NCBI RefSeq assembly: GCF_009857505.1
Contig: NZ_WWCP01000001.1
Span: 186,001 to 250,000, forward strand
Source of the DNA: Duganella lactea
Lineage (GTDB): Bacteria > Pseudomonadota > Gammaproteobacteria > Burkholderiales > Burkholderiaceae_D
Length of the DNA stretch: 64,000 nt
Direction: 5' to 3'
Below, piece after piece: positions 53,595 through 61,303 of this stretch. The notes beneath the pieces were generated by a model that searched no databases, was not told the DNA's origin, and saw only the letters and a list, made by a program, of their open reading frames with translations. The stretch's first letter is position 1. The number at the start of each line of letters is the position of its first letter. The position numbers and the translations under genes were made by a program.

Positions 53595-54038
53595 ATGATG
53601 CAAGTCTTGATGGCATTGATCGTCGGCCTGGTGTTCGGCATCGGCCTTATCGTTGCGGGGATGACAAATCCGGCCAAGGTCCAGGGTTTCCTCGATCTCA
53701 CAGGCAACTGGGACCCGTCGCTGGCGTGCGTGATGGGCGGCGCCATCCTGGTCGGGCTGTTCACCTTCCGCTTCGCCGGCAAGCGCGAACGCTCGTTGCT
53801 GGGCGCTGCCATGCGCCTGCCGACCGCGAACCGGATCGACCTGCGCCTGGTGCTGGGCGGCCTGGCGTTCGGCGCGGGCTGGGGTCTGGCAGGCTTCTGC
53901 CCGGGACCTGCCCTCGCCTCGCTGGCGACGGGCGGCGCCAATGTGCTGATCTTTACCGGCGCCATGCTCGCCGGGATGATAGTCTTCGAACTGCTGGAAC
54001 GCAGCACGGCCGCCCTGAGCCGGCCGCACGGCGGTTGA
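53595..54038 (+). CDS. YeeE/YedE-family (DUF6691) sulfur transporter, second half-size subunit
   Basis: A 147-residue membrane protein starting at ATG 53595 (GAGGAG upstream). Motifs: GIGLIVAGMTNPAKVQGFLDL at residues 15-36 and GAGWGLAGFCPGPALAS near 95, typical of the C-terminal half of YeeE/YedE transporters. With the first subunit it should form one complete channel. A convergent GH43 gene follows 4 bp later. Confidence 0.92.
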   Translation: MMQVLMALIVGLVFGIGLIVAGMTNPAKVQGFLDLTGNWDPSLACVMGGAILVGLFTFRFAGKRERSLLGAAMRLPTANRIDLRLVLGGLAFGAGWGLAGFCPGPALASLATGGANVLIFTGAMLAGMIVFELLERSTAALSRPHGG

Positions 54039-54042
54039 ACGC

Positions 54043-55434
54043 CTATTCGAACTGCCAGTAGTCGATGCCGAATGGGACGTGGCGGCCATGGGCGTTTAAC
54101 ACGAGGTAGACATCCTGCGTGCCAGTCACGTTGGCCGACGGTACCGTGACGGTACGCCAGGCGGATGCGGCCCCCGTAGCGGGCACCTCGACGGTCGCGA
54201 TCAATGTGCCTTCGGTTGAGCCGACCCGCACTTCGATCTTTCCTCCCGGCGTCGCGCTCGCCACGCTCACCTTGAACGTCTTCGGTGCCTTGCGCCCGAA
54301 GTCCACGCCCGCCACCTGCACGTAGGCGCGTGCGGCCACGGGCGTAATGTACATGCCCGCCTGCGGGTCCCTGGCGCTGCGTACGCCGGGAGCCCAGTCG
54401 AACGGCATGTCGCGATCGCGTTTCAGCCGGGATTCCCACGCTATCGTTTCGCCCTCCACGCGGCGATACGGCGACAAATGCTCCACTTGCTGGACTCCCG
54501 TCGTGTTCCAGAAAGGCAGTGTCGGGATGGTGCCGTCGGGACGATAAGTGAAATCTGCCACGGTCACGGAGCGGCGTTCGTGGTGTAGCGGTGTTTGGGC
54601 CCAGTTCAGGCGGTAGTTGAGCCCGAAAACATAGGATTTCCCCTTGAAGTCGATGATGCCAGGGTGATTGCCGGTCGACAGCGGGCTGGAGTCCATGATC
54701 TGCCCCTTGAATTCAAACGGCCCCGTCGGGCTGTCGCTGATCGCGTACCCGAGGCCTTCGGAACAGCAGGTCGACGCATACGCGAGGTAGTACTTGCCGT
54801 TGCGCTTGTAGACCCACGGGCCTTCCTGATAGTTGCGCGGCTTGGCGTCGATGCGGGTGATCTCGCCGGCATAGGACACCATGTCGCGATTGAGCTTGAC
54901 GTACGAGAGGTGCGGATTGCCCCAGTAAAGGTAGGCTTGGCCATCGTCGTCGATCAGGACCGTGGGATCGAAGTTGCCTTCACCGCGTCCGATCAGGGGG
55001 CGGCCCAGCGGATCTTTGAACGGGCCGTAGGGACTGTCCGAGACGGCCACCCCGATGACGTTGCGGGGCGATCCGGCGACCGTCACCGGGGCGTACAAAT
55101 AATACTTGCCGTTACGCGCAATCACTTGCGGCGCCCAAGCGTCGTTGTGCTGGTTCGCCCAGGGGAAGATGGAAAGGTCGGCCACCGTTCCGTGGTCGGT
55201 CCAGTTGACCATGTCCTTCGACGTGTACAGCTTCCAGTCGAGCATCTTGAACTCGAGCGCGTCGTCTTCGTCGTGCGTGGTGTACAAGAACACCGTGTCG
55301 CCAATCACCAAGGGGGCCGGATCGGCGGTGAAGCTGGTCTGAATGATCGGATTGGCAGCGAAGGCGGAGGCGCTGGTGAAACCGCACGCCACAAGGGCAA
55401 GGAGTGCCGCACGGGCATTGATGAAGGTGGGCAT
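54043..55434 (-). CDS. Secreted glycoside hydrolase family 43 enzyme with carbohydrate-binding domain
   Basis: A 463-residue secreted enzyme. ATG 55434 has AGGGA ten bases upstream and gives a good signal peptide (ARAALLALVACGFTSASAFA). The five-bladed GH43 propeller is shown by FTADPAPLVIGDTVFLYTTHDE (general base Asp), NFDPTVLIDDDGQAYLYWG and QEGPWVYKRNGKYYLAY (acid Glu). The last 130 residues are a CBM6-like domain ending GIDYWQF. It probably trims arabinose or xylose from plant polysaccharides. A longer start at 55452 is possible. Confidence 0.9.
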   Translation of the reverse strand: MPTFINARAALLALVACGFTSASAFAANPIIQTSFTADPAPLVIGDTVFLYTTHDEDDALEFKMLDWKLYTSKDMVNWTDHGTVADLSIFPWANQHNDAWAPQVIARNGKYYLYAPVTVAGSPRNVIGVAVSDSPYGPFKDPLGRPLIGRGEGNFDPTVLIDDDGQAYLYWGNPHLSYVKLNRDMVSYAGEITRIDAKPRNYQEGPWVYKRNGKYYLAYASTCCSEGLGYAISDSPTGPFEFKGQIMDSSPLSTGNHPGIIDFKGKSYVFGLNYRLNWAQTPLHHERRSVTVADFTYRPDGTIPTLPFWNTTGVQQVEHLSPYRRVEGETIAWESRLKRDRDMPFDWAPGVRSARDPQAGMYITPVAARAYVQVAGVDFGRKAPKTFKVSVASATPGGKIEVRVGSTEGTLIATVEVPATGAASAWRTVTVPSANVTGTQDVYLVLNAHGRHVPFGIDYWQFE

Positions 55435-55650
55435 ACGAACTATTTCCCTCATTAGGTAATCTTTCATCGGTGATGCCCGTAGGACTGATCGGTCGAAAAA
55501 ATCCAACCTGGTTCAATTGCGCGGCCAATCCGAACCTTTTAGGTTTATGCCGTCCATGAACAAGTGTACCAGACGCCGAATACGCGATTTCGATGAGCGG
55601 TCATTTTCGACTGCGATGGAAATGAACGCACCTCACCTTGAGATACCGGG

Positions 55651-55890
55651 TTACTTTTTCACCCAAGCAGCCAACCGCTGCTTAAACGATACGGTAGCTT
55701 TTTGGAAAAACATGGAGATGGGATAATTGAAGAGAATTTCTCCAGGCAAATAGCGGTCCGCTTCGTCACGCTCATACATCACCACAAATCTTGCGGAGCT
55801 AACACCAGGCAGACCTTTCGTCACCATATCCCCTTCGATTTTGAGCGGTGCACCCGACTGCGAATCTAGCCATGCCTTTGCTTTGTATCC
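55651..55890 (-). pseudogene. C-terminal fragment of an unknown protein
   Basis: The end of this frame (AKAWLDSQSGAPLKIEGDMV, then SARFVVMYERDEADRYLPGEI, LFNYPISMFFQKATVSFKQRLAAWVKK) looks like a genuine protein C-terminus, but toward its N-terminal side it runs into sequence of a different origin. It is probably the tail of a lost exported protein. Confidence 0.5.
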
Positions 55891-56075
55891 CGCGTGCCCT
55901 TTACTGCCTGGATATCCACATCGCCATTGCCCTTGTCGGCAATCCGCACATGGCCGTCGTTGCCCAGCAGGATCTGGTAATCCGCCAGCTTGCCGGTGTA
56001 GACCACGGTGTCCACGCCGTCGCCGCCGTCCTGGCGCGGCCGCAATTCCCACAGCCAACGCCAGCCTTGCGGCAC
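55866..56075 (-). pseudogene. RTX-type repeat protein fragment
   Basis: GGDGVDTVVYTGKLADYQIL followed by DGHVRIADKGNGDVD is the pattern at the end of RTX/haemolysin-type calcium-binding repeats. Only about 50 residues survive, between unrelated sequences, with no secretion signal or further repeats. It is a remnant of a large surface or secreted protein. Confidence 0.6.
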
Positions 56076-56107
56076 CCACGGCGAGCTTGGTGACGGCTAC
56101 CGCGCCG

Positions 56108-56605
56108 TCATTTCTCCGTTCCAAAACTGATCAATTTTCGCGCAGAGGCGCTGCCGCGCGTGACCAGCACACGCGCCTCGTTGACCTCCACGCACTGCCG
56201 GACTTCGAACGTGACGGGGACTGACTCGGCTGTTTCGCCGAGCCGCTGCCGGGAAGTGACGATGTCATAGCTACCGCGCTTGAAGATGAGTTGCTCAATG
56301 CCGGCTTCGCCCGTCGGGGCCGGCTTGATGACCACCAGCGACCAATGGCCTTCGTCACCGCTGAAGCGCTTCTTTTCAAGAAAGGCGTTGACCCGCTGCG
56401 CCGTGGGCGATGCGCCCGGCAATGCGCTCTCGTAAGGCGTGAGTGGGCAAAGCAGGGTTCCAGCCGGCCAATTTAATGACACCAGCGGCACCACGACGAC
56501 TGGCTTTAGCCGGGATAGCTGCTGGTCAATCGGATGCTGCGCGTCGGTGCAGGCACCGAGCGCCGTTATCATCAGCACGCCGATGGCGCGAAACTTGACA
56601 ATCAT
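56108..56605 (-). CDS. Putative lipoprotein of unknown function
   Basis: A 165-residue protein with a lipoprotein signal (VLMITALGAC, Cys near residue 19). The mature part has KPVVVVPLVSLNWPAGTLLCPLTPYESALPG and VTFEVRQCVEVNEARVLVTRG; two further Cys may form a disulfide. No family is recognised. It lies between degraded fragments and the MFS gene on the same strand. Confidence 0.65.
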   Translation of the reverse strand: MIVKFRAIGVLMITALGACTDAQHPIDQQLSRLKPVVVVPLVSLNWPAGTLLCPLTPYESALPGASPTAQRVNAFLEKKRFSGDEGHWSLVVIKPAPTGEAGIEQLIFKRGSYDIVTSRQRLGETAESVPVTFEVRQCVEVNEARVLVTRGSASARKLISFGTEK

Positions 56606-56644
56606 TGTCTTACCCCTGCTGTAGTGCGCGGCCGCCGCCGCAAG

Positions 56645-57928
56645 TTATTCCGGAATCGGCTTGGTCACCAGGAACAGATACGACATCGCGCCGAGGAAGG
56701 CGATGCCGGCGCCGGTCAGCAGCGCCGGCCCGAAGGACCAGGTCTGCGCGATGTAGCCGGTGAGGATGGGCGCCAGCGCGCCGCCGAGGAAGCCGCCAAA
56801 GTTCTGCAGCGCGCCCAGCGAGGCGATGCGGCTCGGCGGCGCCGCCACCGTCGCCAGCGACCACGCGCACGCCGACGACGCGTTCGCCAGGAAGATGACG
56901 ATCGCAATGCAGGCCACCGCCACGACGTTGCTGTCCACCAGCGCCGCCGGAATGGTGAACCCCACCATGCCCAGTGTGGCGACCACCACCGCGTTGCGGC
57001 GGCCGGTGACCGGCGACGAGGCCACGCGCGCCACGCGGTCGGATGCCCAGCCGGCGATCAGCGCGCCGGCGAAGCCGCAGATGAACGGCACCGACGCGGC
57101 GATGCCGGCATACGCCAGATCCATGTGGCGCTCGGTGCGCAGATAGCCGGGCAGCCAGGTCAGGTACACCCAGTTCAGGTACACCGAGCCGAAGAAGCCG
57201 AGCATCATGCCCCACGTGACGCGGTAGCGGAACAAGGCCAGCCACGAGGCGAAGCCGGCCTTCGGCGCGGCGGCCGTGGTGACGGCGTCCACCTCAAGAT
57301 AGGTGCGCTCTTGCGCCGTCAACTGCTCTGGCACCGGGTCGCGGTACAAGCTCACCCACACCAGCGCCGCCACGATGCCCATCGCGCCGGTGACGAAGAA
57401 TGCCCAGTGCCAGCTGGTGGCCTCGATCAGCGGCGCCAGCAGCAAGGGCGCCAGCGCCACGCCCAGCGGCGAGGCCGAGTTATACACACCGGTCGGCGTG
57501 CCGCGCGCGCGCAGCGGGAACCAGTTGCTGACCACGCGCGCCGCCGCCGGAAACTGCGGCGCCTCGCCGATGCCCAGCGCGATGCGGGCGATGACGAAGT
57601 AGCCGAAGGTGGCGGCCAGGCCGCCGGCGGCCTGCGCCAGCGACCACACCACCAGGCCGATGCCGAGCAGCCAGCGCGGCCCGATCTTGTCGACCAGCGC
57701 GCCGACCGGCAATTGGCACAGCGCGTAGCTCCACGAGAACGCCGACAGCAGCAAGCCCATCTGCCCAAGCGACAGGCCCAGATCGGCGCGGATGTATTCA
57801 TTGGCGACGGCCAGCGTGGCGCGGTCCAGGTAGTTGATGACGCCGCACACCACCAGCAGCAGCAGGGCCAGGGTTTGAGCGCGGCGAATCCGGGCTGGCG
57901 CGGCAAGGTGGGGGGAAGAAGCTGTCAT
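56645..57928 (-). CDS. MFS transporter, anion:cation symporter (ACS) type
   Basis: A 427-residue, 12-helix transporter. The start (VCGVINYLDRATLAVANEYIRADLGLSLGQMGLLLSAFSWSYA) and GEAPQFPAAARVVSNWFP near residue 120 are characteristic of ACS-family carriers for hexuronates, galactonate, tartrate or similar sugar acids. GH43 enzymes nearby are compatible with plant-sugar use, but the substrate cannot be fixed. Confidence 0.92.
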   Translation of the reverse strand: MTASSPHLAAPARIRRAQTLALLLLVVCGVINYLDRATLAVANEYIRADLGLSLGQMGLLLSAFSWSYALCQLPVGALVDKIGPRWLLGIGLVVWSLAQAAGGLAATFGYFVIARIALGIGEAPQFPAAARVVSNWFPLRARGTPTGVYNSASPLGVALAPLLLAPLIEATSWHWAFFVTGAMGIVAALVWVSLYRDPVPEQLTAQERTYLEVDAVTTAAAPKAGFASWLALFRYRVTWGMMLGFFGSVYLNWVYLTWLPGYLRTERHMDLAYAGIAASVPFICGFAGALIAGWASDRVARVASSPVTGRRNAVVVATLGMVGFTIPAALVDSNVVAVACIAIVIFLANASSACAWSLATVAAPPSRIASLGALQNFGGFLGGALAPILTGYIAQTWSFGPALLTGAGIAFLGAMSYLFLVTKPIPE

Positions 57929-58016
57929 GTCGCGTTATTAAGCGGAAGAAAATGACGGCGAGTATAGTACATGTCAGCGGGTACGCTGCGGCAACAGTTG
58001 GCGCAGCTTTCCGCCG

Positions 58017-58697
58017 TCAGACCTCGCTCCACTGCCGCAGCAGGTTGTGGTAGTGGCCGGTGATGCCGACCAGTTCGGGGCAGTCGCCCAGGCGCGCGCG
58101 CAGGCTTTGGATGTTCTGGTCCAGCTCCAGCAGCATGCCGCGCCGCATGTCGTCGCGCACCATGCTCTGGCTCCAGAAAAACGCGCAGACGCGGGCCCCG
58201 CGCGTCACCGGCTCCACCCGGTGGATGCTGGTCGACGGGTAGATGATGGCGTCGCCGGCCGGCAGCTTGACCTCGTGCTCGCCATACGCGTCGGTGACGA
58301 TCAGCTCGCCGCCGTCGTACTCGTCCGGATCGCTCAGGAACACGGTGGTGGAGACGTCGGTGCGCACCCATGGGCCGTTGCCGGGCATGCGACGCAGCGA
58401 ACCGTCGACGTGCGCGCCATAGTGCTCGCCGCCGGCGTAGTGGTTGAACAGCGGCGGAATGGTGCGCAGCGGCAGCACCGCCGCGAAGTACAGCGGGTGC
58501 TGGTTGAGCGCGGCCAGGATGGTCTGGCCCAGCTCCAGCGCCAGCGGCGAGGTCTCCGGCAACTGGCGGTTCTGCTTGACCTTGGCGCCCTGCTCGCCGA
58601 CTGTGGCGCGGCCGTCGATCCAGTCTGCGGCGTCGAGCCGGCGGCGCATCGCGCTCACCTGGTCGCGCGTCAGCACGGCGGGGATGTGCAGCATCAT
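58017..58697 (-). CDS. Fe(II)/2-oxoglutarate-dependent PKHD-type hydroxylase, PiuC family
   Basis: A 226-residue dioxygenase. The double-stranded beta-helix has the iron ligands in [11 protein letters not shown] (His, Asp) and [18 protein letters not shown] (His plus the 2-oxoglutarate Arg). PiuC proteins sit next to catecholate or related TonB receptors, as here, and are iron regulated; their substrate is unsettled. ATG 58697 with GGAGA upstream is chosen. A terminator separates it from the receptor gene. Confidence 0.92.
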   Translation of the reverse strand: MMLHIPAVLTRDQVSAMRRRLDAADWIDGRATVGEQGAKVKQNRQLPETSPLALELGQTILAALNQHPLYFAAVLPLRTIPPLFNHYAGGEHYGAHVDGSLRRMPGNGPWVRTDVSTTVFLSDPDEYDGGELIVTDAYGEHEVKLPAGDAIIYPSTSIHRVEPVTRGARVCAFFWSQSMVRDDMRRGMLLELDQNIQSLRARLGDCPELVGITGHYHNLLRQWSEV

Positions 58698-58716
58698 GAT
58701 GTCTCTCCTATAAAGC

Positions 58717-58748
58717 AAAAAACCTCGCCGCTACGGATAGCGGCGAGG
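58717..58748 (-). terminator. Intrinsic terminator of the TonB receptor gene
   Basis: A perfect 10-bp stem (CCTCGCCGCT / AGCGGCGAGG) with a 6-base loop is followed on the minus strand by six U, 29 bp after the receptor stop. Confidence 0.9.
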
Positions 58749-58776
58749 CCAGCAACACGGAATCGGGTACCGCTGC

Positions 58777-61143
58777 TTAGAACTTGAAGTTCGCCGTCAG
58801 ACTGGCCGAGCGTGGCGTACCCGGGGTGTAACGATAACCCGACTTGTTGATCGCCTGCACGTACTCTTTGTCGGCCAGGTTGTAGACGTTCAGGCGCAGA
58901 TCAACGTGCTTGTTGATCGGGTAGGCCGCCATGGCGTCGAACACCCAGTACGAGTTGGCGTACTGCGGCGTGCCGACGGCGCCGTCGGTGCCGCGCGCCA
59001 GCTTGTCGCTGAAGCGCGCGCCGCCGCCGATTTGCAGGCCGAACGGCAGCGTGTACGAGGTCCACGCGGTGAACGATTGCTTCGGCGTGTAGCTCAGCTG
59101 GTTGTCGCCGCTGGCGGTGACCACCTTGCCGGACTCGACGCTGGTGTTCTGGTGCACATAGCCGGCGCTGACCAGCCACTTCGGCAGAATCTCGCCAGTG
59201 ACGCTCAGCTCGATACCTTGCACACGCTTCTTGCCGGTCTGGTAGTACTGCGCGTCGACCGGGTCCTGTTCCACCTCGTTCTTCACCTCGGTGCGGAACA
59301 GCGCCGCCGACAGCGACAGTTTCTGGCCCAGCAGATCCAGCTTGCTGCCCAGCTCGTAGTTGGTGGTTTCCTGCGGGTCGAACTTCGGATTGGCGGCGCT
59401 GTTGGCGGCGGCGCTCAGCGCGAAGTTGGCGCTGCCCGGCGGCGCTTTCGACGAGGCCACCAGCGCGTAGACGCTGCTGTCGGCGGTCGGTTTGTACAGC
59501 GCCGACAGTTTGCCGTTGACCAGGTTGTCCGAGGCCTCGATGCTGCTGCCGACCAGCGTGCCGACCGGGATCAGTTGCGGCGTGGCGGCGGCCTGCACGG
59601 CGATGGCGTTGTAGGTGGTGTTGTAATGGTCGACGCGCACGCCGCCGTTGAAGATCCACTGCTCGCCGAACTTGATGGTGTCGAACAGGTACACGCTCTG
59701 GGTGTTGGTGGTGCCGTCGTTGCGCCCGCCGCTGCGCTGCAGGTTGACCTGGGCGCTGGTGATCGGCGTGTGCGGATTCGGGTGGTAGATGCTGGTCGCT
59801 GGCAGGCCGGCGGTGGCGGCCGGCGCGCGGTTCGCATACAGGTAGTTGGTCTGCTTCTCGTGGGTCAGCTCGACGCCGCCGACCACGGTGTGCTTCAGCG
59901 CGCCGGTGGTGAAGTCGGCGGTCAGCGTGGTCTGGTTGGTCAGGATCTCGTTTTCCTGATCCTTGGTGGTCAGGTTGGTGCGCAGCATGGTCCAGTCGGA
60001 CGGATTGGTGGCCGCGGTGTTGGCCGCCAGATTGGTGTTGGTGGCCATGAACGCGGTCAGCAGGTAGTCCTGCTGGGTCTTGCCGTAGCGGCTGGTGTTG
60101 ACCAGGCGGGCGCCGCCGGCGAAGTCGTGCTCGACACGCACGGTGGCCATGTCGGCCTTGACGTTGTCATGGTCCAGCACCGAGCCGTAGAAGTTCTTCG
60201 GGTTGACGGTGGCGGCGTTGGCCATGAAGGCGAAGCTCTTGGCCGGCGTGGCCGTGGCGGGTACCGCCGCGATGTCGGCCGGCGGGGTCCAGCCCGGCAG
60301 ACCGATGGTCAGCACGCCGCCGTCCGGCACGTTGTCCTGCTTGACGTGGAAGTAGTTCAGGTAGACCCGGGTTGGGCCGTTCAGGCCGAACGCCACCGAC
60401 GGCGCCACGCCCCAGCGCTTGGCCTTGACCATGTCGCGGCCGGGGTTCTCGCTGTCCTGGTCCAGCAGGTTCAGGCGGAAGGCGGTGCCGCTGTCGGCGT
60501 CGATGATGGTGTTGATGTCGGCGGTGGCGCGGCGTTGCTTGCCGCTGCCGACGGTGGCCGAGCCCAGGTAGGCGTTTTCCAGCTTCGGCTGTTTGCTGAC
60601 CAGGTTGATCGAACCGGTCGGCGACGAGCGGCCGTTGTCGGTGCCGGCCGGGCCCTTGAGCACGTCGATCTGTTCGATGTTGAAGGTGTCGCGCGAGATC
60701 GAGCCGATGTCGCGCACGCCGTCGACGTAGATGCTGGACGAGGCGTCGAAGCCGCGCATGTAGATGGCGTCGCCGGTGTTGGTGTTGCCGTTTTCACCCA
60801 GGAAGAAGGCGCCCACGCCCGGCGTGTTGCGCAGCGCCTCGGTCAGCGTGGTGGCGCCTTGCTGTTCGATCAGCTCTTTCTTGATGACGGTCAGGGTCTG
60901 GGCGGTGTCGACCAGTTTTTCGGTGTACTTGGCGGACGCCGCGCGCTCGGCCTTGAAGTCGTTTTCGCGGCTGGCGTTGACTTGCACTTCCTTCAGCGTC
61001 TGCGGCTGGGCCTGGTCGGCTTCCGGCGCGGCGGCGGCCTCGGCGGCGTGGGCCGCGACCGGCAGCAGCATCGCGGCCAGCGCCGCGCTCATGTGTTGTT
61101 GAAAGCGCGTGTGCGCGTGTTTACGGCTCTTGATCATTGCCAT
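58777..61143 (-). CDS. TonB-dependent siderophore receptor, Fiu-like
   Basis: A 788-residue outer-membrane receptor. A signal peptide ends near residue 34 (MLLPVAAHAAE); the TonB box region is LKEVQVNA; the plug domain shows TLTEALRNTPGVGAFFLGENG, YMRGFDASSSIYVDGVRD and QIDVLKGPAGTDNGRSSPTGSINL; the barrel ends with the terminal Phe of NFKF. The layout fits catecholate/ferric-siderophore receptors of the Fiu/PiuA group, and a PiuC gene follows. A Fur-type box lies 75-95 bp upstream of the start. Confidence 0.95.
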   Translation of the reverse strand: MAMIKSRKHAHTRFQQHMSAALAAMLLPVAAHAAEAAAAPEADQAQPQTLKEVQVNASRENDFKAERAASAKYTEKLVDTAQTLTVIKKELIEQQGATTLTEALRNTPGVGAFFLGENGNTNTGDAIYMRGFDASSSIYVDGVRDIGSISRDTFNIEQIDVLKGPAGTDNGRSSPTGSINLVSKQPKLENAYLGSATVGSGKQRRATADINTIIDADSGTAFRLNLLDQDSENPGRDMVKAKRWGVAPSVAFGLNGPTRVYLNYFHVKQDNVPDGGVLTIGLPGWTPPADIAAVPATATPAKSFAFMANAATVNPKNFYGSVLDHDNVKADMATVRVEHDFAGGARLVNTSRYGKTQQDYLLTAFMATNTNLAANTAATNPSDWTMLRTNLTTKDQENEILTNQTTLTADFTTGALKHTVVGGVELTHEKQTNYLYANRAPAATAGLPATSIYHPNPHTPITSAQVNLQRSGGRNDGTTNTQSVYLFDTIKFGEQWIFNGGVRVDHYNTTYNAIAVQAAATPQLIPVGTLVGSSIEASDNLVNGKLSALYKPTADSSVYALVASSKAPPGSANFALSAAANSAANPKFDPQETTNYELGSKLDLLGQKLSLSAALFRTEVKNEVEQDPVDAQYYQTGKKRVQGIELSVTGEILPKWLVSAGYVHQNTSVESGKVVTASGDNQLSYTPKQSFTAWTSYTLPFGLQIGGGARFSDKLARGTDGAVGTPQYANSYWVFDAMAAYPINKHVDLRLNVYNLADKEYVQAINKSGYRYTPGTPRSASLTANFKF

Positions 61144-61215
61144 GTCTTCTTTCTGTCTTGGAAAGGGGGTCAGTTGTAAAAATCAGTAAGATTGTAGCAA
61201 TTCGCAGCGAAAAGG

Positions 61216-61234
61216 TAAATGCGAATTATTATCA
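61216..61234 (-). promoter_or_regulatory. Fur box upstream of the TonB receptor
   Basis: On the minus strand GATAATAATTCGCATTTAC agrees with the Fur consensus GATAATGATAATCATTATC at 13 of 19 positions, with the left half perfect at GATAAT. It lies in an AT-rich promoter region. Confidence 0.7.
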
Positions 61235-61303
61235 ATATGATTCACAGCGCAGAACGGGGCGTGGAACTGTGGTGAAAAAACCGCGGCCAGCGCCGCGGCG
61301 CGC

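Noticed and set aside
58906-61179. Plus-strand frame of 757 residues opposite the TonB receptor
   Set aside because: Antisense shadow with Gly/Val/Arg-rich composition and no motif.
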